Below are positions 56,796 through 64,000 of a stretch of 64,000 bases of DNA, one piece after another. The notes below the pieces were generated by a model. That model ran no database searches, had not been told where the DNA came from, and saw nothing but the letters and a program-made list of their open reading frames with translations. Source of the stretch: Mycolicibacterium sp. CBMA 226 (GTDB taxonomy: Bacteria > Actinomycetota > Actinomycetes > Mycobacteriales > Mycobacteriaceae); assembly GCF_009729075.1 (NCBI RefSeq), contig NZ_VTGY01000011.1:434001-498000 (forward strand), written 5' to 3'. The translations under genes were made by a program, and so were the position numbers. Numbering within the stretch: the first letter of the stretch is position 1; every line of letters begins with the position of its first letter.

Positions 56796-59642
56796 TCAGT
56801 TTTCCTTGTAACCACCGTCGTCCGTCCGGACGAAGTAGCGGCCCGGCGGCGGCAGCGGGTCGTGGCGCAGCGGCCCGGCCACCGGGCGGTGCCACGGCGT
56901 CTCGGGCAACTCGTCGACGACGCGGACGAACGCGGGCCGCTGCTCGGCGGGCAGGCTCGCCAGCGCCTCGTCGAGGTCGGCGGCAGAGATGTCCTGCCCC
57001 TCGACCCGTGACAGTGCCGCGACAGCCACCTCGTTGTCGTCGGCCGCGACGCCGTACGTGTGCACCAGGTCAACGTTGGGCAGCTTCCCGATGGCTGCGG
57101 TGATCGGCAGGGACGCCACGATCCCGTCGGCGGTGTGGATCTGGGTGTCGACGGAGTCGATCAGCCAGTAGTCGCCGTCACCGTCCCGGCTGACCAGGCT
57201 GCCGCTGGAGAACCAGGCGTCGCCGGCCTCGAACAGATTGCGCAGCGGTGGCGCCGACGCGGTGGTCGCGGAACTGATCTTCACCAGCAGCAGGCCCGTC
57301 TCATCGTCGGCGCAGCGGATCGCGTAACCATCTGCGCCCGAAACAACTTGCTGCGCTTCGGGATCCCATTGCACGACCTCGACGGTCGCACTGCCGGGGA
57401 GCGGCCGGCCCAGCGAACCGGGCTTGGCCGGGTTGACGTTGGCCAGGATGGCCTCGCCCTCGCTGGTGGACCAGAAGTCGAGAACACCGGCCGGGGCGAA
57501 CCGGTCCAGTACCCGGCGCCAGAGTCCGCGCGGCATGCCGGAGCCGACGAACAGCCGCACCGAGTGGTTGCGCTCGGCGGGCTGCGGCGCGGCGTTGACC
57601 AGTGGCCGCAGCTGTGCCCACGTGTAGCAGACGATCGTCACGCCGTACCGGCGGACTTCTGTCCAGAACGTGGTCGGGTCCAAGTCTTTGGCCATGGCCA
57701 GCCGGCTGCCGCCCGCGACCGCACCGCCGATGCCCGTCAGCAGGCCGGAGGTGTGGTAGATCGGGTTGATGCAGTAGACGGTGTCGGAGTTGGTCAGCGT
57801 GGCCGACGTCGCGGTGCCGTACGCCGACAAACCGAAGCGGCCGTTGGTGACTCGGATCGGACGCGGGTCGCCGTCCGGGCCGCCGAAGAAGACGAACGCG
57901 AGCTCACCGGCACGGCCCGGGTTGGGGCGGTACCAGTCCGGGATTCGCACGGCGTTCGTTTCGCCGATCTCCAGGGCCGTCAGGGTGCGGTCCCGATTGA
58001 GGTAGGGCGTATCGAGCAGGAAGGTGTGCAGCGGGCGCCCGGCGAAGTCGGCTTCGGAATGTTCGGGGTCCGCGATGACGCGGTTCACCTTGCCGAGTTC
58101 GACCTCACGCGCGGTGTCCGCGCCGGGCCGCAGCATCACGGCCACCGCGCCGATGCGGTTGAGCGCGGTCACCACCGCCAGCGCCGAGGGGCGTGTGCCC
58201 ATCAACACACCGACGTGCTCGCCGGCGCGCACGCCCGCGGCGAGCAGACCGCGGACCACCGCGTCGATGCGCACCTTGTTCTCGCCGTAGGTGTAGCTGC
58301 GGTCCTCGTACATGAAGCTGACGTCGTTGGGCGCGTGCTGCGCCTGCTCATCGAACAAGAGCGCCAACGAAATTCGCGTGTTCGCGTCCAGTCTCCGGAT
58401 GCGCGCCAACCGGGGCATCTGGCGCGACACCGTGCCGAACATGCCGCGGACGTCCCCGACCGAACGTGCGACGGAGCCGGCGACCATGCGGCCGGCGTCG
58501 ATCAGGGTCTGGACGCCCTCGCCTTGGCCTGCCGGCGCCGCTTCGGCGGCGGCGGTCATTGCGTCGACCTTGGTGACATGCTCCGGCAGCGGCTCCTTGC
58601 CTTCCGCATACCGCATCCAGTCGGCCACCAGCGGCCAGGTGTGCGACGTCGCGCTACTACCCACGACCAATCCGAAATGTCCTGCGTGCAAAGTGCTTTC
58701 GTAGATCTCCGCGCGCGGCGCGGCACCCAGGATGCCACGCACCGAGGCCGGCGGGGCGATCTCGTCGACATCGCCGACGAACGCCAGAATCGGTGAGGTG
58801 ATGTCGGCGAGCGTCACCGGCCGGCCGGCGATGCTGAATCCGCCCGTCAACATTCGGTTGTGAACCAGGAACTGCTGCAGGAACTCGGCGAGCGCCGGGC
58901 CGGGCCACGCCACCCAGCCGTCATTCATCAGGTAGCGGCGCTGCCCTTCACGGGGCAGCAGCGCATCGCGGTCGTGCAGCGCGAACAGGAACTGCAGTTG
59001 GCCCGTCACGGCTTTCACCGGGTCGAGCAGCTGGAACCCCAGCCGCGTCGCCCAGCCCGGCACCGACCGTCCCCGCAGGACATTCTCCATGACGAACCCC
59101 ATGCCGGGAATGGCAATTTCTGCGGGGACACCCATCGGGGCGGTTTTGCTGAGATCCACGGGGCTGCCGAAGGTGATGACACTGGCGATGCCGACGCTCC
59201 GGCGGTACGCCGAGGTCTGGTAGCAGAACATGCCGCCCTGCGAATAGCCGGCGAGGTGGACGTCGCCGCCCGTCAAGGCGCGCATCTCGTCGATGGCCGC
59301 ATCGACCGCCAGCACGTGGTCGGCGAGATTGCGCTCGAGCCCGCCGGCCTCCTTCTCCGGCGAGCCGAAGTCGATGACCCACGGGTCGATGCCGTGCTCG
59401 ATCAACGTGCGCACGCCACTGGCCTGCGGCGATACGTCGAAGACGTCGGCGGTCAGCATCAGGGGCGGCACCAGCAGTACCTGCGGGCGGCCGGTCTCGC
59501 CGGTGGTTCGGTACCGGCGCAGCTTGTGGATCCGCCCCTGGGCCACGACGTCGTAAGGCGACGGTTCTTCGCCCGTCTCCAGCCCGCCGTAGCGGGCCAC
59601 TTCCAGCCAGTTCCGAGTCGTTGCCACAACCCTGTCGAACAT
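56796..59642 (-). CDS. Fusion of PhaC-like alpha/beta hydrolase and degenerate acyl-CoA-synthetase (ANL) domain
   Basis: The 948-residue protein has an N-terminal alpha/beta hydrolase (1 to about 370) with HLAGYSQGGMFCYQTSAYRR as nucleophile elbow and PHA-synthase-like VPPLMLTADVFDVSP. From about 415 an AMP-forming ANL domain follows. Its key loops are altered: the usual TSGTTGxPKG is replaced by FVFFGGPDGDPRPIRV (about 577-592), and the A10 lysine loop reads ETPWHRPVAGPLRHD. The A5 segment WSTSEGE is recognisable. It may bind but not activate acyl groups. ATG 59642 has GAAAGGGCGG upstream. It lies downstream of the hydrolase and monooxygenase genes. Confidence 0.82.
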   Translation of the reverse strand: MFDRVVATTRNWLEVARYGGLETGEEPSPYDVVAQGRIHKLRRYRTTGETGRPQVLLVPPLMLTADVFDVSPQASGVRTLIEHGIDPWVIDFGSPEKEAGGLERNLADHVLAVDAAIDEMRALTGGDVHLAGYSQGGMFCYQTSAYRRSVGIASVITFGSPVDLSKTAPMGVPAEIAIPGMGFVMENVLRGRSVPGWATRLGFQLLDPVKAVTGQLQFLFALHDRDALLPREGQRRYLMNDGWVAWPGPALAEFLQQFLVHNRMLTGGFSIAGRPVTLADITSPILAFVGDVDEIAPPASVRGILGAAPRAEIYESTLHAGHFGLVVGSSATSHTWPLVADWMRYAEGKEPLPEHVTKVDAMTAAAEAAPAGQGEGVQTLIDAGRMVAGSVARSVGDVRGMFGTVSRQMPRLARIRRLDANTRISLALLFDEQAQHAPNDVSFMYEDRSYTYGENKVRIDAVVRGLLAAGVRAGEHVGVLMGTRPSALAVVTALNRIGAVAVMLRPGADTAREVELGKVNRVIADPEHSEADFAGRPLHTFLLDTPYLNRDRTLTALEIGETNAVRIPDWYRPNPGRAGELAFVFFGGPDGDPRPIRVTNGRFGLSAYGTATSATLTNSDTVYCINPIYHTSGLLTGIGGAVAGGSRLAMAKDLDPTTFWTEVRRYGVTIVCYTWAQLRPLVNAAPQPAERNHSVRLFVGSGMPRGLWRRVLDRFAPAGVLDFWSTSEGEAILANVNPAKPGSLGRPLPGSATVEVVQWDPEAQQVVSGADGYAIRCADDETGLLLVKISSATTASAPPLRNLFEAGDAWFSSGSLVSRDGDGDYWLIDSVDTQIHTADGIVASLPITAAIGKLPNVDLVHTYGVAADDNEVAVAALSRVEGQDISAADLDEALASLPAEQRPAFVRVVDELPETPWHRPVAGPLRHDPLPPPGRYFVRTDDGGYKEN

Positions 59643-59695
59643 TCAGTCCGCCCTTTCGCTCAGCGCCCGGTGCAGATCATGCCAAGCCCACGGGT

Positions 59696-60673
59696 TCACC
59701 ACGGCAGTTTGACCGCCAGTCGCGGCGCCGGCGGGTTCGTCGAGCGCAAATGCACGTCCGTCGAGCGGACCGGATCCAGGACCCGGGTCAGGAACGTCAG
59801 CTCGTCGGCGAGCGCCGCCTCGTGGCACGGGCCCGAGTAGAAGTCGAAGTGATCGGCGGGGTACTCGCACAGGTGAGCCAGATATCCGGCCTTCTTCGCA
59901 GCGCGGCGGGCGGCGTCCGATGGCGCGATGCGGTCGTTGGTGCCCACTTGGACGAGCAGCGGGCACTCCAGCTGACTGGCGTGGACGGTCGGCCGGTTGA
60001 ATGCGATTTCTAGCACCGTGCGGGCGGCGAATTCGTTGCGCCAGGTCGGCCCCGCCAGTGCCAGGTAGGCCTCTGCCGCGCCGGGTGTGGTGAGTGCCGC
60101 GGTGTCGCCGTGCTGTCCGGTGACCGGCACGTAGTGCGGCCGGCGCCCGAGGCGTGCGCCCGCGGCGTCGAGCAGGCCGTGCGCGACGAGACGGGCCAGC
60201 GGCCCGGCACCGGCCTCGTGGTACCCCTGGATCAGCGCGGCCACGCCGTCCGTTGCGGGGCACAGCGAGACCACGGCGGCCACCCGCTGGTCCTCGGCGG
60301 CGACGGCGATGACGTGCCCGCCGGAGTACGACGTACCCCACAGCGCGATGCGGTCCCGGTCGACGCCGGGCAGATTTCTGGCGGCGTCGATGGCGGCGTG
60401 GTAGTCCTGACGTTGCTTCTTGACCGAAATGTATTGGCGTGGCTCGCCTTCGGAATCGCCGAAGCCCCGGTAGTCGAAACCCACGACGTCCATGCCGGCG
60501 GCGGCGAACGGCTCGGCGAACGCCAGCAGCCCGGAGTCGCGCGTACCGCCGAAGCCATGGGCCATGACGACGCACGGTCGCCCGCTCTTTCCGGTCAGCG
60601 CGTCACTCTGGGCGGTCACATGCCATGCGGCACAACGCTCGCCGTGGCTGATGAAGAAGAAGTCGGTTGTCAT
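59696..60673 (-). CDS. Alpha/beta hydrolase
   Basis: The 325-residue hydrolase has PCVVMAHGFGGTRDSGLLAF, VVGFDYRGFGDSEGEPRQYI, the nucleophile elbow WGTSYSGGHVIAVAAED and a C-terminal NDRIAPSDAARRAAKKAGYL with HFDFYSG (His). This is the FrsA/X-Pro dipeptidyl-like branch. Substrate unknown. ATG 60673 has GGAGGAG in front; it starts 14 bases after the monooxygenase stop, so the three minus-strand genes form one probable operon. Confidence 0.82.
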   Translation of the reverse strand: MTTDFFFISHGERCAAWHVTAQSDALTGKSGRPCVVMAHGFGGTRDSGLLAFAEPFAAAGMDVVGFDYRGFGDSEGEPRQYISVKKQRQDYHAAIDAARNLPGVDRDRIALWGTSYSGGHVIAVAAEDQRVAAVVSLCPATDGVAALIQGYHEAGAGPLARLVAHGLLDAAGARLGRRPHYVPVTGQHGDTAALTTPGAAEAYLALAGPTWRNEFAARTVLEIAFNRPTVHASQLECPLLVQVGTNDRIAPSDAARRAAKKAGYLAHLCEYPADHFDFYSGPCHEAALADELTFLTRVLDPVRSTDVHLRSTNPPAPRLAVKLPW

Positions 60674-60687
60674 GATCGCTCCTCCGG

Positions 60688-62163
60688 TCAGACCATGGAC
60701 AGTGGTGCGGCGGCGGGCGTGAAGACCAGGGCGGGATCCTCGATGGGCCCGTGGCGCAGCCTCTCCTGGTCCATTTCGTAGGCGTGCTTGAACGCCCACG
60801 GGCCGTACGTGCCGCCGCGCGGGAACTTCGCGACGGCGCGCTGGACATAGCCGGATGTCATGTCCAGTAACGGAACTCGCTCCATGGTGCCGTCCTCCAG
60901 AATCGGGACCACCTTGGCGTAGCCGTGCTCGTCCATGTAGTCGAGCATCCGGCAGAAGTGCTCGCACACCAGGTCGACCTTCAACGTCCAGGCGATGTTG
61001 GTGTAACCGACCGCGAACGCGAAATTGGGTACGCCGGATAGCATCATGGCCTTGTAGACCGTGAGGTCAGGGAGATGCAGCAGGTGCCCGTCGACGCTCA
61101 GCTCGATCTTGCCGAACGGGATCATGTTCAGCCCGGTCGCCGAGATGATGATGTCGGCGGCCAGCTCCTGCCCGGACTTCAGCAGGATGCCGTTCTTCGT
61201 GAACCGGTCGATGTGGTCGGTGACGATCGAGGCCTTGCCCGACGAGACCATCTTGAACAGGTCGCCGTCGGGCACCATCGCGAGTCGCTGCTGCCACGGG
61301 TTGTACTTGGGCGTGAAGTGCGTATCGACGTCGAAATTCTTGGGCAGCTGCCGAGCCACGTTTGCGATCAACAGTTTTCGCATCAGCTTCGGGTAGCGCA
61401 TGCACATCTTGAACAGCCCGCGGTTCAGTGAGATGTTCTTGCGCCGCACGATCTTGTACGCACGCTCGTGGCCGAGCACCTTGTTGAGCACGTTGGCGAT
61501 CGGGTCCGACGCCGGAATCGAGAACACGTAGCTCGGGGACCGCTGCAGCATGGTGACGTGTGCGGCCTTGTCTGCCATGTTCGGGATGAGCGTGACGGCG
61601 GTGGCGCCGCTACCGATGACGACGACGTTCTTGCCGGTGTAGTCCAGATCCTTCGGCCACAGTTGGGGGTGGATCACCGGACCCTCGAAGTCCTCGCTGC
61701 CGGGGAAGTCGGGGATGTACGGGTTCTCGTAGTCGTAATAGCCGGTGCCCAGGAACAGGAAACGCGAGGTGAAGGTCTCCGGGTGTCCGCCGCGGGTGGT
61801 GGTGACGGTCCAAAGTCCTTGCCGGGAATCGAAACTCGCCGAATCGACGTGGTAGCCGAACCGGAGGTGGTCGGCCAGGCCGTTCTCCTCGACGGTCTGC
61901 TGCAGGTAGTCGAGGATGATGTGCCCGTCGGCGATGGACTTGCGGTGCGTCCACGGCTTGAAGCCGAACCCGAAGGTCGGCATGTCCGAGTCGGAGCGGA
62001 TGCCCGGGTATTGATGCAGGCCCCAGGTGCCGCCGATCGAGTCCCGCCCCTCGAGCACCACGAACGATGTGCCCGGCCGAAAAGTCTTGAGGTGGTACGC
62101 CATTCCGATGCCGGAAATCCCGGCGCCGACGACCACGACGTCGACGGGAGCGGTGGTTGTCAT
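60688..62163 (-). CDS. Flavin-dependent (Baeyer-Villiger type) monooxygenase, EthA/MymA-like
   Basis: The 491-residue enzyme has the FAD Rossmann VVVVGAGISGIGMAYHLKTF, the Baeyer-Villiger fingerprint FEGPVIHPQLWP (F-x-G-x-x-x-H-x-x-x-W-P), and the NADPH Rossmann VVVIGSGATAVTLIPNMADK. Length and features match EthA and MymA of M. tuberculosis. EthA activates ethionamide; MymA lies in an operon for mycolate composition. Substrate here unknown. ATG 62163 has AAAGGAG upstream, preferred over frame start at 62262. Confidence 0.88.
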   Translation of the reverse strand: MTTTAPVDVVVVGAGISGIGMAYHLKTFRPGTSFVVLEGRDSIGGTWGLHQYPGIRSDSDMPTFGFGFKPWTHRKSIADGHIILDYLQQTVEENGLADHLRFGYHVDSASFDSRQGLWTVTTTRGGHPETFTSRFLFLGTGYYDYENPYIPDFPGSEDFEGPVIHPQLWPKDLDYTGKNVVVIGSGATAVTLIPNMADKAAHVTMLQRSPSYVFSIPASDPIANVLNKVLGHERAYKIVRRKNISLNRGLFKMCMRYPKLMRKLLIANVARQLPKNFDVDTHFTPKYNPWQQRLAMVPDGDLFKMVSSGKASIVTDHIDRFTKNGILLKSGQELAADIIISATGLNMIPFGKIELSVDGHLLHLPDLTVYKAMMLSGVPNFAFAVGYTNIAWTLKVDLVCEHFCRMLDYMDEHGYAKVVPILEDGTMERVPLLDMTSGYVQRAVAKFPRGGTYGPWAFKHAYEMDQERLRHGPIEDPALVFTPAAAPLSMV

Positions 62164-62450
62164 GGGCACTCCTTTGCCGGTCCGGCGCGTGTACCTGACT
62201 CTAATTCCGGGGCGCGTCGTCCATGCCGGGTTTCGCAGGCCCGGCTTATCGAGCGGCGACACCGTCGCTGCCTAAGTGATGCCGACCTGATGTGCCGCGA
62301 CGACGGGCTTCGTGCACTCCGATGACTCCGATGACACCGATGACACCGATGACGCCGTGCGTTTGCCCTGCCGTCACGCGCATTGCCGACAGCGTGACAT
62401 TTCCGGTGGGACCTAACACTGTTTAGTTGTCAATCTGCAGGTCTCGAGTT
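62164..62450. other. Intergenic region between monooxygenase and HNH gene
   Basis: About 287 bases upstream of the monooxygenase start. It contains the 9-bp tandem repeat at 62316-62357 and AT-rich ACTGTTTAGTTGTCAATCTG (62419-62438), otherwise no gene. Confidence 0.5.
62316..62357. repeat. 9-bp tandem repeat ACNCCGATG
   Basis: Four full copies (ACTCCGATG twice, ACACCGATG twice) and a partial ACGCCG follow each other in the gap upstream of the monooxygenase. A short microsatellite; a slipped-strand difference between strains is plausible. Confidence 0.75.
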
Positions 62451-63689
62451 TCAGGCGGCGTGGTCGAGTCGCATGGTGCGGCGGTTGTAGGCCGGGACGG
62501 GTCTGCGCTGGGGGTCGACGACCGCGGGTGGGATGAGCCAGGGGTGTCGGTCGAGGCCCATGACGACGTCCCAGCCGTCGTGGTGGATGTTGGCGTGGCA
62601 TGCCGGGCACAGCAGGCACCCGTTGCTCAGGCTGGTTTCGCCGTGGTGGGTCCAGTGCACGATGTGATGGGCGTGGGTGCGTCCGGGTGGGGCTCCGCAT
62701 TTGATGCAGCACTGATCGCGCAGGTACAGGGCTTTGCGTAGATGGGGCGGGAACAGGCGTTTCTCGCGTCCCATGTCGAGGGGCACCTGTTCCCCGTCCA
62801 CGACCACCGTCGTCAGCGCCGTGTCGCAGGTCAGCCGCTCCACGGTCGCGGTGCTGATCGACCCCATGAACTCGAGCTGCGCCAGGTCCGGGGTGTCGGC
62901 GGGCACCGTCACCAACAACTGCGTCCGTGGCGCGGAGGCGATGTTCCCGCCGCGGGCGGCGAAATCGAGTACCGCCTCTAGGGCGTCGGCGCGGCGTCGC
63001 GCCGCGGAGCGGGTGTCGGGGCTGCCGTCGGGTTCGGGTCGCGGCGCCGACAGCTCCTCCACTGCGGCCACCAGCTTGGCACCCACTTCGGCATCCAGGT
63101 CCGCCCGTACCTGCAGCCGGCCGTCACTGGTGACGCGGTGATCGAGGGTGTTGACCGACCGGTCCTCGGCGGCCGGCAGCCCGCCTTCGGCCGCGGCGGC
63201 CCGGTTGCCCAGCTTTCGGGCGCGGTTACCGATGTCCGCGGGGGTGGCCCCGGAGAAGAACTGCCCCAGCAGGTCGGTCACCTGCCGGAATCGGGCTTCC
63301 TCGGACACCTGCCCGGGTGAGCGTGCGCGAATGTGGTTGATGCCCTTGACGATCGCATCGACATGCTCCCCCGAGATCGCCCCATCGCGAGCGTGCGCGG
63401 TCAGCGTCGGCAACAACGGCAGCGCACCGCCGACCCGGACCATCCGCTCCGCCACCGACGGCGCACAGCCCAGCGACATCAGCAGTTCCCGCAGCGTCCG
63501 CCCCTGCGCTGCGGCAACACCGCAACGGTCCAGTACCCCGGTCAGCGTCGCCGCCAGATGATCGATCACATGCCGCAGCTTCAACGCACACTTCACCGCT
63601 TCCACGGCCTCGTCCCCGGCCATCTCGTCGGGGACGACCACATCACGCAGATGGTCGAGAAGTGGTTGGAGATCCAGTGCGATTCCCAT
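62451..63689 (-). CDS. DUF222 / HNH endonuclease domain protein (13E12 family)
   Basis: The 412-residue protein has the DUF222 region (residues about 20-300) and a C-terminal HNH domain: CIKCGAPPGRTHAHHIVHWT, then HHGETSLSNGCLLCPACHAN and IHHDGW, with CxxC pairs holding a structural zinc. The 13E12-repeat family is common in mycobacteria, as multicopy genes often near mobile regions (Rv0336 in M. tuberculosis lies near aspC). Nuclease activity and target are not established. ATG 63689 begins MGIALDLQPLLDHLRDV; no Shine-Dalgarno. Confidence 0.88.
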   Translation of the reverse strand: MGIALDLQPLLDHLRDVVVPDEMAGDEAVEAVKCALKLRHVIDHLAATLTGVLDRCGVAAAQGRTLRELLMSLGCAPSVAERMVRVGGALPLLPTLTAHARDGAISGEHVDAIVKGINHIRARSPGQVSEEARFRQVTDLLGQFFSGATPADIGNRARKLGNRAAAAEGGLPAAEDRSVNTLDHRVTSDGRLQVRADLDAEVGAKLVAAVEELSAPRPEPDGSPDTRSAARRRADALEAVLDFAARGGNIASAPRTQLLVTVPADTPDLAQLEFMGSISTATVERLTCDTALTTVVVDGEQVPLDMGREKRLFPPHLRKALYLRDQCCIKCGAPPGRTHAHHIVHWTHHGETSLSNGCLLCPACHANIHHDGWDVVMGLDRHPWLIPPAVVDPQRRPVPAYNRRTMRLDHAA

Positions 63690-63898
63690 AACACATTCTA
63701 TCGAACAAATGTTCGAACGACAAGCAGTTTTCCGGCCCCGGATGTGATGTATCAGGACTTGGGTGGCGGTGACTTCGGTGACGGTTGATGTGTCAGGACA
63801 TGGGTGACAATTACCCGCGCCAAGAACGCGGACCTCATTGATGCGGAGTGTGGGCGTCGCCGACGTATGTATTCGAAGTGCTTTTGGCCAAGCTGGAC
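63690..63898. other. Intergenic region at the right edge
   Basis: About 209 bases with no supportable gene. It includes A+T-rich CATTCTATCGAACAAATGTTCG (63704-63725) with the palindrome CGAACAAATGTTCG (63712-63725), a possible operator just upstream of the HNH gene. Confidence 0.4.
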
Positions 63899-64000
63899 TC
63901 AGACGGCCATTGCGGCGTACCCGTCGGCCAGCCCGCGCAGCTGCGCCGCACCGTCGCCGGTGTAGGACGAACCGTGCATGAGGGCTAGCGTCGAGGGATT
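63899..64000 (-). CDS. C-terminal end of a gene cut by the window edge, possibly MBL-fold hydrolase
   Basis: On the minus strand an open frame enters from the right edge and ends at 63899. The 33 visible residues read STLALMHGSSYTGDGAAQLR, GLADGYAAMAV. MHGSSYTGDG resembles the C-terminal segment of some metallo-beta-lactamase-fold hydrolases, but too little is visible to be sure. Confidence 0.4.
   Translation of the reverse strand, partial: NPSTLALMHGSSYTGDGAAQLRGLADGYAAMAV

Noticed and set aside
62451..63689. Group II intron or insertion sequence from the HNH motif
   Set aside because: No terminal inverted repeats, no transposase or reverse transcriptase; DUF222/HNH proteins are ordinary mycobacterial genes.

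Overview
This window is a chromosomal segment of a high-G+C actinobacterium, almost certainly a mycobacterium of the Mycolicibacterium type. The evidence is the intact envelope-stress locus (iniR, an Rv0340-like gene, iniB, iniA, iniC, lpqJ), an EtfD-like iron-sulfur oxidoreductase beside aspC, a PE-PPE-domain hydrolase, mycothiol-type DinB proteins, F420-type LLM oxidoreductases and an HNH/DUF222 protein. As I recall the M. tuberculosis order, the backbone follows Rv0312 to Rv0344c (Rv0312, Rv0313, Rv0315, dcd, udgA, Rv0332, Rv0333, aspC, Rv0338c, Rv0339c, Rv0340, iniBAC, lpqJ), broken by species-specific insertions.

Layout. 1-6.8 kb holds envelope genes: an NCS1 permease cut by the window edge, a PAP2 phosphatase, an L,D-transpeptidase-like protein, a membrane Hsp70-like protein, two small secreted proteins and a GH16 glucanase. 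6.8-8.5 kb is a compact restriction-modification pair, a BglII/BstYI-like nuclease followed by an MT-A70 methyltransferase. 8.7-24.3 kb is accessory metabolism: SRPBCC/ArsR, DUF899, a mycothiol DinB protein, PE-PPE hydrolase, methyltransferases, a TetR/LLM pair, an acetyltransferase, an acyl-CoA dehydrogenase, a PAP2-lipid kinase fusion and an atypical alcohol dehydrogenase beside tRNA-Gly. 24.4-35 kb is backbone: tRNA-Gly, dcd, sodC, amt, a DUF7159-like protein, udgA, a P450, two small enzymes, YibE/F and aspC.

36-51.6 kb is the most coherent system. EtfD lies next to an Hsp70-like/iniR pair whose reading frames overlap by 4 bases. These point away from the Rv0340-like gene and iniB-iniA-iniC. 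The upstream regions of both the Rv0340-like gene and iniB carry repeated CCCCTAA motifs that are good candidates for the shared operator. Two further genes, one a DUF445 membrane protein, follow iniC closely on the same strand. 51.6-64 kb has a 27-bp minisatellite, an LLM oxidoreductase, lpqJ, a sulfate-binding protein overlapping a SulP transporter, two small secreted proteins, a hydrolase/acyl-CoA-synthetase-like fusion with an alpha/beta hydrolase and a Baeyer-Villiger-type monooxygenase, an HNH protein and a truncated gene at the right edge.

The best leads for something new are the restriction-modification pair with two AGATCT sites built into an inverted repeat in front of the methyltransferase gene, and the Hsp70-like/IniR/IniB circuit with its motif cluster. 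All family names come from reading the sequence without database searches. Gene symbols are used only where sequence and context agree.
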